A stretch of DNA of 64,000 nucleotides from SIG77 sp045589595 (GTDB taxonomy: Bacteria > Verrucomicrobiota > Lentisphaeria > Victivallales > UBA1829). Each line of letters begins with the position of its first letter. Positions within the stretch are counted from its first letter, which is position 1. Positions 43,243 through 51,404 of the stretch are shown here, one piece after another. Both the position numbers and the translations under genes were made by a program. The stretch spans positions 186,001 to 250,000 of the forward strand of contig JAZNPK010000002.1 of assembly GCA_045589595.1 (NCBI GenBank), given 5' to 3'. The notes below the pieces were generated by a model. That model did no database searches, was not told the DNA's origin, and saw nothing but the letters and a program-made list of their open reading frames with translations.

Positions 43243-44288
43243 AAAAAGTTAATAACCTTAATATTTTACGGGAGTTTCCGCTGCCGACGCCCAGAGAAAT
43301 TCTGGCAGAAATGCCCCTGACAACGGAAATTACAGAACATATTTTTGATGCCCGTTCCACCGCTGAAGCGATCCTGCAGCGGAAAGATAAACGGATCATG
43401 GTCATTTGCGGACCCTGTTCCATCGACAGTCTGCCCGCAGCGCTGGAATATGCCATGCACCTGAAACGCCTTCAGGAAAAAGTGGCAGATAAAATGTATG
43501 TGATCATGCGCGCCTATTTTGAAAAACCGCGTACCACTGTCGGCTGGAAAGGTCTGGTCTATGACCCCGATCTCGATCAGTCGTACAACATCGAAAAAGG
43601 TCTGCGTATGGCACGCAAACTGCTGATCCAGCTGGCAGAAATGGGTCTCCCCGCCGCAACAGAATTTCTGGAACCTATCATCCCCCAGTATTTTGCCGAT
43701 CTGATCACCTGGGCATCCATCGGTGCAAGAACCAGCGAATCCCAGACACACCGTCAGCTGGCAAGCGGTTTGAGTATGCCCATCGGCTTCAAAAACTCCA
43801 CCGACGGTCAGATCCCGGTGGCGATCGATGCCATCCGGACGGCCTGCGCCCGGCACTCCTTCCTCGGTGTGATCAATGACGGCAGAACCGGTATCTTCAG
43901 CACCAGAGGAAATCCCAACGGTCATGTGGTCCTCCGCGGCGGCGTCCACGCGCCCAATTATACTTCGGAATATATCGCCTTCACCAAAGAATTGATGCGG
44001 CGTCAGAAATTGAACGTGCAGTCCATCGTGATCGATTGCAGCCACGCCAATTCCCTCAAGAATCCGGCAAATCAGCCCAAGGTCCTCAACGATATCGTCA
44101 GCCAGATCAACAGCGGCGAAACCGCGATCTCCGGCGTCATGCTCGAAAGTTATATCAAACAGGGCAGACAGGATATCAATGCCGATCACGGAAAAATGAT
44201 CCCCGGCCTCTCCCTCACCGATGCATGCCTCGGCTGGCAGGAAACCGAAAAAACGATCATGGACGCTTATAACGCCCTTAAATTCTGA
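43239..44288 (+). CDS. 3-deoxy-7-phosphoheptulonate (DAHP) synthase, class I
   Basis: 349-residue AroFGH-type enzyme joining PEP and erythrose-4-phosphate, the first step to aromatic amino acids. Seen: MVICGPCSIDSLPAALEYA with the metal Cys, RAYFEKPRTTVGWKGLVYDP for PEP binding, GARTSESQTHRQLASGL and the metal-ligand DCSHANSLKNP. The N-terminal extension (LREFPLPTPREILAEMPL) is the feedback-regulation arm; which amino acid controls it cannot be told here. A cloverleaf repeat begins 23 bases after the stop. Confidence 0.95.
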   Translation: MKKVNNLNILREFPLPTPREILAEMPLTTEITEHIFDARSTAEAILQRKDKRIMVICGPCSIDSLPAALEYAMHLKRLQEKVADKMYVIMRAYFEKPRTTVGWKGLVYDPDLDQSYNIEKGLRMARKLLIQLAEMGLPAATEFLEPIIPQYFADLITWASIGARTSESQTHRQLASGLSMPIGFKNSTDGQIPVAIDAIRTACARHSFLGVINDGRTGIFSTRGNPNGHVVLRGGVHAPNYTSEYIAFTKELMRRQKLNVQSIVIDCSHANSLKNPANQPKVLNDIVSQINSGETAISGVMLESYIKQGRQDINADHGKMIPGLSLTDACLGWQETEKTIMDAYNALKF

Positions 44289-44310
44289 TCCCGCGATCAG
44301 ATTTCCGCCC

Positions 44311-44462
44311 GCCCGCAAAAAAAAATCGCGGCGCGGCTCACAGGCGCCCGGTCAGCCGACCGGACGCCTGAACTGTTTTTATGGCGGGATACCGGATCCC
44401 CCCGCCATAAAAACAGCAGCCCCGTTTCCGGGGCGGAGCCGCGCCGCGATTTTTTTGCGGGC
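44311..44462. repeat. Cloverleaf (four-way junction) inverted-repeat element, copy 2
   Basis: 152 bases. The outer arms 44311-44339 and 44436-44462 pair over 27 bp: a GC stem of 6 and one of 14 with an A9/T7 tract between. Inside: hairpin A 44341-44370 (13 bp, one mismatch, loop AGCC), B 44373-44416 (16 bp perfect, T-rich base, GC-rich top, loop ATACCGGATCCC) and C 44419-44434 (6 bp, loop TTTC). One or two bases separate the arms. The outer GC stem followed by T7 can also end transcription from the DAHP synthase operon. It occupies most of the 44289-44632 gap, with a promoter after it. Confidence 0.85.
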
Positions 44463-44513
44463 GGGGCAGATGTGTTATGTTTATGTTTGCGTATGGTTTC
44501 TTATCGGACCGGA

Positions 44514-44541
44514 TTGATATTTTAAAAAAGTGGTGTATATT
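44514..44541 (+). promoter_or_regulatory. Promoter of the DEAD-box helicase gene
   Basis: TTGATA (44514-44519), 16 bases, TATATT (44536-44541). The leader of about 85 bases is the longest among the promoters mapped here to a following gene on this strand, as in cold-induced helicase genes; cold control is a guess. Confidence 0.55.
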
Positions 44542-44632
44542 ATAATTTCTGCTTTTTTATCTGGAGGAGTTTCCGGGACCGGTTCTGTTTACTCCTTGTT
44601 TATTTGACGAACTTGTATGGAGACGACGACAC

Positions 44633-46288
44633 ATGAACCGTGATTTTTCTTCTTTCGGGCTTTCCCGGACGACCCTTGATGCGCTGGCTGCCAAAAATAT
44701 CACGACGCCCACGCCGATCCAGGCGGCGGCGATCCCGCTGCTGATGACGGGTGAAAAGGATGTGATCGGTCAGGCGCGGACAGGTACGGGCAAGACTGCG
44801 GCATTCGGTATTCCCATCATTGAATGTATCAAACCGGGCGGCCGTTCACCTCAGGCATTGATCCTGACGCCGACCCGTGAACTTTGTATGCAGGTCGCTG
44901 CGGAGATCAAAAGTCTGGCGGGTGACCGGCGTTTGTTTGTGGCGGCGGTTTACGGTGGTGCGTCCATTGAAGTTCAGCTGCGTTCTCTGAAACGGGGTGT
45001 CGATATCGTTGTCGGTACGCCCGGGCGTGTTCAGGATATGATCGACCGCGGTGCGCTGGATCTGGATGATATTCTTTTTTCTGTTCTGGATGAAGCGGAT
45101 GAAATGCTGGACATGGGGTTTGTGGAAGATATTGAAGCGATCCTTTCCCGGATGCCGGAGGAACGGCGCACCCTGATGTTTTCAGCCACGATGCCGCCGG
45201 AGATCATGGAGATCGCGGAACGGTTTATGCGGGATTGTGAGATCGTCCGTGTGGATGCGGAGCCTGCGAGTCTGGACCAGATCAATCAGTACGGCTATGT
45301 ATTGCGGCGGGACGACAAGGTGGAAGCGCTGGTGCGTCTGATGCACATGGATCCGGAAATGTATGCGCTTGTTTTCTGCCGGACCCGGGCGGATGTTGAT
45401 GAACTCTGTGATGAACTCCTTGCACGCCGCTGCCGTGTGGAAGCGCTGCACGGCGAGATCTCACAGGCGCAGCGCACGAAAGTGATCCGTCAGTTCAAAG
45501 ACGGTGTATTCCGTATTCTGATCGCAACGGATGTTGCCGCCCGCGGGATCGATGTTGCCGGATTGACGCATGTGATCAACTATTCCCTGCCGCAGTCGGC
45601 GGAGATCTACATTCACCGTATCGGGCGTACCGGCAGGGCAGGGCGCAAAGGTGCGGCTGTGACATTTTTCAGCCCGGGCGAAAAGAGAAAACTGCAGGAG
45701 ATCGAAAAAGAACTCGGCATGAAACTTGAGTTCCGCGAACTGCCGTCGCCGGACGAACTTGTCGATGCCCACAAAAATGAATTGATCCGTACCCTTGACG
45801 GCTGCGAACTGGCAGATGAATATCTGGATTTCGCTGCGGAACTCATGGATAAAACATCGGATCCGGACGCATTGGTCGCAGCGTTGCTCCATGCCGGTTT
45901 CGGCGATCGTTTTCTGCCGTCGGCATATCCTGCCATCGGTAAGATCCGGGTACGCCGTGATGAGCATACCGACGGAAAGAAGCAGGGCGGCAGAAAGCCT
46001 CCGGAACACAATCCGGACTTTGTCCGGCTGTCATACGGCAAAGGGAAACTGGATGGTATGACGCCCCAGATCCTGCTGGAAATGATCTTCAATGCGGTAC
46101 GGATCACGGCGCGGAGACTGGGCAAGATCACCTGTCTGCCGAAAATTTCTTTTGTGGAAGTCCCAGCCAGTCTGGCATCCAGGATCGTATCCGGTGTGAA
46201 TGGTCATTCCCACTCAACGCTGATGCGTTTTTCCGATGAACGGTCCGGGGGAAAACCGAAAAAATCTTCCGGCAAAAAACGGAATTGA
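44633..46288 (+). CDS. DEAD-box RNA helicase with DbpA-like C-terminal domain
   Basis: 551-residue ATP-dependent RNA helicase of the CsdA/DbpA type, used in ribosome assembly and mRNA turnover. Q motif PTPIQ, motif I ARTGTGKT (48-55), motif II DEAD (153-156), motif III SAT (184-186) and motif VI HRIGRTGR are all intact. After the two RecA domains comes a DbpA RNA-binding domain (about 460-530, starting VRLSYGKGKLDGMTP) and a Lys-rich tail. GGAG sits 10 bases before ATG 44633. Confidence 0.95.
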   Translation: MNRDFSSFGLSRTTLDALAAKNITTPTPIQAAAIPLLMTGEKDVIGQARTGTGKTAAFGIPIIECIKPGGRSPQALILTPTRELCMQVAAEIKSLAGDRRLFVAAVYGGASIEVQLRSLKRGVDIVVGTPGRVQDMIDRGALDLDDILFSVLDEADEMLDMGFVEDIEAILSRMPEERRTLMFSATMPPEIMEIAERFMRDCEIVRVDAEPASLDQINQYGYVLRRDDKVEALVRLMHMDPEMYALVFCRTRADVDELCDELLARRCRVEALHGEISQAQRTKVIRQFKDGVFRILIATDVAARGIDVAGLTHVINYSLPQSAEIYIHRIGRTGRAGRKGAAVTFFSPGEKRKLQEIEKELGMKLEFRELPSPDELVDAHKNELIRTLDGCELADEYLDFAAELMDKTSDPDALVAALLHAGFGDRFLPSAYPAIGKIRVRRDEHTDGKKQGGRKPPEHNPDFVRLSYGKGKLDGMTPQILLEMIFNAVRITARRLGKITCLPKISFVEVPASLASRIVSGVNGHSHSTLMRFSDERSGGKPKKSSGKKRN

Positions 46289-46320
46289 CTTAAATCTGGT
46301 CATTTTCTTGCAAAGAATAT

Positions 46321-46349
46321 TTGCAAAACGCCGTTTTTTATGCTATAAT
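46321..46349 (+). promoter_or_regulatory. Promoter of the secreted protease gene
   Basis: TTGCAA (46321-46326), 17 bases, TATAAT (46344-46349). Confidence 0.65.
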
Positions 46350-46397
46350 TGCCACTGTTGATCAAATATCAAACTGTTTTGACGGCAGGAGGACAGA

Positions 46398-48314
46398 ATG
46401 TTTGTACGGCAGAAGCTTGTTTTATTCTTTTTTGTATTGATCACTGTTTTGTTTCAGTGTTACGCTGAGATCCCGATCATGCGCAGTGTTGTGCTGCTGA
46501 AGGGGAAAGACGGAGCCGGTTCCGGATTTTTTACCGAACTGAACGGCGAAAATGTGGTGCTGACCAACAGCCATGTGTTTCTCGGCTCCAAAGATGTCCG
46601 GATCACTGACGTCAACGGCGGGGAATATCCTTACAGCAAAGCCTATGTATCCAGAACGTTGGATCTTTCTGTGATCCCGGTGAAACGGCAGAATATCGAT
46701 CAGATGCCCAATCTGAAATTTCATTATACGCCGGATATGCTGAACGGCGGCGCGGCTGTTTCCGCCTGCGGCGACCGGTTCGGCAATGGAGTTGTCGTAT
46801 CGGTGCAGGGGAAATTTCAGGGGATCGGTCCCGGTATGATCCTGGTGGATATCCCCCTGACGGACGGTATCAGCGGCGGACCGGTCCTGGATGATCAGAG
46901 CAAGCAGGTGATCGGGATCGCCACGGTCCAGAAAAAACTGCCGCAGGATCTGACAAAATTCCAGACGGAGATCCGTTCCTTTGCGACCCGTGTCGATCAG
47001 ATCAAGTTTGCGGAACTGGAGGAAGTCACGCTGGAACAGCTCCGTCAGGATCGGGAACATTACGCTGTGATCGCTGCTTTTTACAACGATGTGGCGGAAG
47101 TCATGCAGAACAAAAATCTGAATGACGCCCAACGCCGGGACGAATTGAAAAAATGCTTTGGGAAACATACCATCCCGACGGTGGAAAAATGGCATACGAC
47201 CTACCTGAAAAAATGTTTCGATGAGCGGGCGGAACTCCTTACCGCGCTGAAAAAGGAAATGCTCCCCGATGCCGTCGCCGGTGAGGGTGGCAGTACCGGT
47301 GGCGGATTCCAGCCGCAGGACCCCGCGCCTGCCGGAAAACAGTCTGTCAGTACCGTACCGAAAGCGCGTGTTGCGTTTGACGCCAAGGCGCTGGAACGGA
47401 AATGGATGGCGGAGCTGAATACAGTCGCATTCAAGAAGTCCGGCAATGTCACTGCCCGTTGTCCACGCTGTTCCGGAATGGGTAAAATGATCATCCGGAA
47501 AGAGGGTCGTCCCGGAAAAGTGGAAGCCTGGCACCGGACCATTACCTGCGCCGTCTGCCACGGTAAAAAACGGATGGAAGTTGTCCGTTCCGTGGATTAC
47601 GCCGTGATCCCCCAGACGTTGATGGAGGATCTGACGGCGGGTATCATGCCTGCAGGAGAAGATACGCTGGGCGTCCGTCTGGGATCGGATATCGTTGAGT
47701 ATGTCAAATCTCTGCCGGATGGCCGCTATGTGCGGAGCGGGTGTTATGTGGTCGCCAGTGTACCCGGCAATCCGCGGCTCAATGGTGCGGAGGAGACCCG
47801 GTTCTGGGTGCTGGGTGATAAATTGATGCGGATCGATCTTGTTCTGCCGGCAAAAAATGCACAGTATTGCGAAGTGACGGTCAAAAATTTCACGAATGAG
47901 TTTGCCCGTATTCCCCGTGTCCGTCTGGAGCCGGTGAAATTTTATCATCCTCTCGGCAGCGTTCCGGCGACCGCACGGAATATCTCGCACCGGCGCGGAA
48001 ATTTTGTGTGGGATATCGATCCCCTCGACAACAGTGAGGAAGGCTTGAAAAAATTTGAGGAACGGCTGCGTACGCTGTTCATGCAGATCCGGCGCGATAC
48101 GGACCCGCAGGGAACATATTTCACCTGTCTCGACCGCGGCGGCAGCTGCGCGATCCCGGAAAATTACAAAGTCTGGGATGATACACAGAATCCGTGTCTT
48201 TGCGCGCGCGACCGGGAGATGAAAGGTTTTATCGTTCTGACGCTGACTCATGAGCATTTTCACTTTTTCAACCGTTTGATGTCCCAGCGTGAACAGGGGT
48301 TCAGTTTTGATTGA
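46398..48314 (+). CDS. Secreted trypsin-like protease with DnaJ-type zinc finger
   Basis: 638 residues. A signal peptide (about 1-23) leads into a trypsin-fold domain: His59 (TNSHVF), Asp89 (LDLSVIP) and Ser159 in DGISGGP, all in place, although the usual GNSGGP reads GISGGP. After a helical linker there is a CxxCxGxG zinc finger (CPRC 355-358, CAVC 384-387) like that of DnaJ. The last 250 residues are unrecognised and include CYVVASVPGNPRL and a cysteine-rich YFTCLDRGGSC segment. The mix suggests a periplasmic quality-control or envelope enzyme; substrate unknown. Confidence 0.8.
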   Translation: MFVRQKLVLFFFVLITVLFQCYAEIPIMRSVVLLKGKDGAGSGFFTELNGENVVLTNSHVFLGSKDVRITDVNGGEYPYSKAYVSRTLDLSVIPVKRQNIDQMPNLKFHYTPDMLNGGAAVSACGDRFGNGVVVSVQGKFQGIGPGMILVDIPLTDGISGGPVLDDQSKQVIGIATVQKKLPQDLTKFQTEIRSFATRVDQIKFAELEEVTLEQLRQDREHYAVIAAFYNDVAEVMQNKNLNDAQRRDELKKCFGKHTIPTVEKWHTTYLKKCFDERAELLTALKKEMLPDAVAGEGGSTGGGFQPQDPAPAGKQSVSTVPKARVAFDAKALERKWMAELNTVAFKKSGNVTARCPRCSGMGKMIIRKEGRPGKVEAWHRTITCAVCHGKKRMEVVRSVDYAVIPQTLMEDLTAGIMPAGEDTLGVRLGSDIVEYVKSLPDGRYVRSGCYVVASVPGNPRLNGAEETRFWVLGDKLMRIDLVLPAKNAQYCEVTVKNFTNEFARIPRVRLEPVKFYHPLGSVPATARNISHRRGNFVWDIDPLDNSEEGLKKFEERLRTLFMQIRRDTDPQGTYFTCLDRGGSCAIPENYKVWDDTQNPCLCARDREMKGFIVLTLTHEHFHFFNRLMSQREQGFSFD

Positions 48315-48370
48315 TTCCCCCGGACTGCGTGAAATGAGGCTTTTTTCAATTACTTTTTAGTTATCATATC

Positions 48371-48399
48371 TTGCAAAATGCAATATTTTGTGCTATAAT
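48371..48399 (+). promoter_or_regulatory. Promoter of the paralogue pair
   Basis: TTGCAA (48371-48376), 17 bases, TATAAT (48394-48399), nearly the same as the promoter of the upstream protease gene. Confidence 0.65.
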
Positions 48400-48466
48400 T
48401 GCGTTAGTCTCAGCAGAGAGAGCGGATCGGATTTTTGAGAAGACCAAAATTACATAAGGAGAATGA

Positions 48467-49213
48467 ATGATGAATCTGAAAAAATGGCTTATCGGAACAT
48501 TTATGTTCGCCGGTGTGTTCGCATTTCTGGATGCGGCAGAAGACCGTATCGAAGATGTGTATGACCTTTTCAGTCCTACCGGCAAAGTGGAACACATCTG
48601 GGTTGACATCGACGGTGAAAAAACCAACAGCCGCGTGTCCCTGAAAAGAGGACGCAATCCCCTTGTTGTTCCCGGACCCGACGGCAAAAAAATGGAGCCG
48701 GATCCGAAGTACAAAACGGTCTATTGCAAACTGAACAATTACGGTGCAGAAGATAACCGTTCCTTCCATCTTAACAATCACCATGTTCCGGTGAAAACGG
48801 ATGAATGGACGAAGGTTGTTTTCTCCTTCATACCGCGCAGAGACGGTAAAGTCCTCGTGGAATTCGGTTCTGAAGGCGGCTGGTGGTATCAGCAGTCAAC
48901 GAAACAGAGATCCAAATACCGCAACCTGCATTATTCCTACTTTGCAAAGTTTGACAGCGAAAATGCCCAGTTCAAAGATCCGAACTTTACGAACTTCAGA
49001 GCCTGGAATGTCCAGACGACCTGGAATCCGTTCCGTCAGCTGAAAGCAGAAATAATCAATGAAAAAGATGGTCCCGCTCTGCGCGTTATGAAAGTGATGG
49101 ACCGCCTTTCCCAGATCATCAATGTCAAAAAGGATAAAGAGGTCGTCTTCTCGTTCTATGTCAAAGGCGGCGATACCTTCAAATGCAAACTGCTGAAAGA
49201 AGAGGATGAATAA
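48467..49213 (+). CDS. Secreted protein, first of two tandem paralogues
   Basis: 248 residues with a signal peptide (about 1-23, ending LDAA). I do not recognise a family. Two conserved blocks are shared with the next gene: an opening DVYDLFSPTGK...VSLKRG and a later EWTKVVFSFIPRRDGKVLVE. Both end with a VKKDKEVVFSFYV segment. A beta-rich domain of the carbohydrate- or ligand-binding kind is likely. AAGGAG precedes ATG 48467, and the stop shares a base with the next start. Confidence 0.75.
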   Translation: MMNLKKWLIGTFMFAGVFAFLDAAEDRIEDVYDLFSPTGKVEHIWVDIDGEKTNSRVSLKRGRNPLVVPGPDGKKMEPDPKYKTVYCKLNNYGAEDNRSFHLNNHHVPVKTDEWTKVVFSFIPRRDGKVLVEFGSEGGWWYQQSTKQRSKYRNLHYSYFAKFDSENAQFKDPNFTNFRAWNVQTTWNPFRQLKAEIINEKDGPALRVMKVMDRLSQIINVKKDKEVVFSFYVKGGDTFKCKLLKEEDE

Positions 49214-49926
49214 TGAAACTCACGGTTAAAGTTTTTCTTGCTCTCGTTGTAATGGCACAGTTTACTGTCGCCAGCGCGTTTTGTCCCGATTGCACGCACC
49301 TTGTGGATGATGTGTACGACTTTTTCCAACCCCATGGCAAGACCCAATGGCTTGCAGTTCTGGTCCGCGGCAATCTGCCCCAGGGGAAAGTATCTCTGCG
49401 CGAAGGTAAAAAAGAGATCGTACCTGCCTCAATAGAAGGCGTTCAGTGCGTTTATGCTCCGCTGAAACCCTGGGGCGCAGAAGACGTCCGGGCTTTCTCC
49501 CGCGTTGCACTGCCCCGCATTTCCCATGATTCATGGACGAAGGTCACGATCACATTCTTCCCCCGTCTGGATGGTAAAGTGATGCTCAGCCTGGAACCGG
49601 AATATGGAACATCAAAACAGATGTGCGGCCATGAATACGTCCGCTTTTTCCAGATTGCAAAAGCGGAAATCAACGGCGCATCCGCAATAAAAGACCCCAT
49701 GTTTGAAAAGAAAAATCTGAGAGACTGGGGCTACAGACCCAGCCACTACGGCAAAGGCTGGGAAAAGAAATTGAAATTTACCCAGGTCAAAGATCCTGAT
49801 GCTCCCGGCGGCAAATATGTCCGTACCTGCCGGAACCTGCAGCAGATCGTCAGCGTCAAGAAAGATAAAATGGTCACCTTCTCTTTCTATGTCCGTGCCG
49901 ACGACGAATTTGAACCGAAGAAGTAA
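49213..49926 (+). CDS. Secreted protein, second of two tandem paralogues
   Basis: 237 residues with a signal peptide (about 1-20, ending TVASA) and two nearby cysteines (CPDC) after it. It matches the upstream gene in DVYDFFQPHGK...VSLREG, in SWTKVTITFFPRLDGKVML and in VKKDKMVTFSFYV, showing duplication followed by strong divergence. Its start overlaps the upstream stop (TAATG). Unknown role; the shared promoter and adjacency to the secreted protease suggest an envelope function. A cloverleaf repeat follows 19 bases after its stop. Confidence 0.75.
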   Translation: MKLTVKVFLALVVMAQFTVASAFCPDCTHLVDDVYDFFQPHGKTQWLAVLVRGNLPQGKVSLREGKKEIVPASIEGVQCVYAPLKPWGAEDVRAFSRVALPRISHDSWTKVTITFFPRLDGKVMLSLEPEYGTSKQMCGHEYVRFFQIAKAEINGASAIKDPMFEKKNLRDWGYRPSHYGKGWEKKLKFTQVKDPDAPGGKYVRTCRNLQQIVSVKKDKMVTFSFYVRADDEFEPKK

Positions 49927-49944
49927 TTTCTGATACGAAAAACA

Positions 49945-50073
49945 GCGCGGTCGCCCCGGTGCCGGATCCTCCGGCAGCCGGGGCTTTTTCTTTTCCGCCA
50001 TGCCATGCCGGAGCATGGCGGAAAAGAAAAAAAAGCCCGTCTTTCGCGGGGCGAAAGACGGGCTGGACCGCGC
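49945..50073. repeat. Cloverleaf (four-way junction) inverted-repeat element, copy 3
   Basis: 129 bases. Outer arms 49945-49952 and 50066-50073 pair over 8 bp. Inside: hairpin A 49953-49984 (13 bp with one bulge, loop ATCCT), B 49985-50031 (19 bp perfect, T-rich base, GC-rich top, loop CATGCCGGA) and C 50035-50063 (13 bp perfect, loop GGG). The A and B arms abut; three A bases lie between B and C. It sits between the converging ends of the second paralogue and the M20 peptidase. Confidence 0.85.
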
Positions 50074-50104
50074 GTCGCGTGTGGTGGTGGCAGGGCAGGG
50101 GGGC

Positions 50105-51400
50105 TTACAGTTGATCGAGGGCGAGGATCCCGGCGGCGAGCAGATCGATATTTTTCCGTATGGATCTGAACAGCCAGAATTCGTTGATCTTGTGTGCGGT
50201 GCCGGGGTCATCGGGGAGACAGACCCCGTACGCGAGGATATTGGGGAGATGTTTGGCGTAAGTGCCGCCGCCGACAATGATGCCCTGTGCATCTTTTTCG
50301 CCGGTGACATCTCTGTAAGCCTGAAGCAGGGATGTGACGAGGGGCGATTCCGGATCATAGAACAGGGGTTCATCGATTTGTGCGGTAACGAGTTCCCATC
50401 CGGTGGACCGGGTCGCGTTCCGGAGGCGTTCCAGAACTTCTGTGCTGCGCATGGTGAGGGGAAACCGGATATCGCACTGGATGGTGACGCTTTCCGTATC
50501 GCCGTTGATGACGGACGGCACGAATGTCAGTTCCGAATATTGATCTTTCAGGTCGATGTTCAGATCTTTTTTGTTGAGGAGCCGGAGAAACTTTGTCACT
50601 TCGCAGGGACCTGCGGCTTTTTCCAGTTCAGCTCCGAGTTTCAGGATCGCGTTTTCGCCGTCCTGCGGCAGGGATGCGTGAGTGGTTTTTCCGATTGCCT
50701 GAAGGCTGCCGCCGTTCCATTCTGCGTATGCTTCGCCGGGAACGGCATTGCGTACAAAACCGCCGTTGATCTTTGTAAGCGGATTTTCACCGGGTGCGAA
50801 TTTCCGTACAAAATCGAAATGTATCAGACCTTTTTCGCCATAGATCAGCGGATAATCGCAGTCGGCAGTGAAGCCGTATTCCGGGATCTCGCCATGTTTG
50901 GAGTAATATTCCATACATTCGCTGCCGGTTTCTTCGGCGCACCCGAAAATCAGACGGATCCTGTGTTTGAACGGCGTATTTTTCTCTGTCAGTTTTTTCA
51001 GGATCTCATAGCAGAGCAGGAGGGGACCTTTATTATCCAAAACGCCTCTGCCGGAGATGCGGTCGCTGCCCACAGTCATTTCCAGCGGGGGCGTATCCCA
51101 GCTGTTTTCGTCTCCGAATGGGACGATATCCAGATGACAGGCAACAGCGATCATCTCTTTGCTGTCCGGATTTCCGAATTCGAACCATCCGCAGACATTC
51201 CCCAGTTTTTCAGCGCGGATCCCGTTTTTTCTGCCGAATGCCACCATGTGATCCAGCGCCTCCAGCATTTCCCTGCCGAAAGGCGCGTCACCTTCCTGTT
51301 CTTTCCGGACGGTGTTGAATGCGATGACCGGCTTCAGATCCCGGAGAAGATCCTGAAAGATCTCCTCCTTTTCACTGTCGGTAAAAATGGACACAGCCAC
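50105..51400 (-). CDS. M20-family dipeptidase (PepV/Sapep-like)
   Basis: 431-residue dinuclear zinc peptidase. The metal ligands are seen as His89 and Asp91 (CHLDIVPFG), Asp122 in LDNKGP and the Glu pair E156-E157 in CAEETGS, the order of the M20 family. The opening FQDLLRDLKPVIAF and DAPFGREMLEALD match PepV-type dipeptidases, which complete peptide breakdown in the cytoplasm. The start is GTG 51400, with AAAGG 8 bases before, lying inside the last codons of the DegT gene. Confidence 0.88.
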   Translation of the reverse strand: MAVSIFTDSEKEEIFQDLLRDLKPVIAFNTVRKEQEGDAPFGREMLEALDHMVAFGRKNGIRAEKLGNVCGWFEFGNPDSKEMIAVACHLDIVPFGDENSWDTPPLEMTVGSDRISGRGVLDNKGPLLLCYEILKKLTEKNTPFKHRIRLIFGCAEETGSECMEYYSKHGEIPEYGFTADCDYPLIYGEKGLIHFDFVRKFAPGENPLTKINGGFVRNAVPGEAYAEWNGGSLQAIGKTTHASLPQDGENAILKLGAELEKAAGPCEVTKFLRLLNKKDLNIDLKDQYSELTFVPSVINGDTESVTIQCDIRFPLTMRSTEVLERLRNATRSTGWELVTAQIDEPLFYDPESPLVTSLLQAYRDVTGEKDAQGIIVGGGTYAKHLPNILAYGVCLPDDPGTAHKINEFWLFRSIRKNIDLLAAGILALDQL

Positions 51401-51404
51401 GGTT

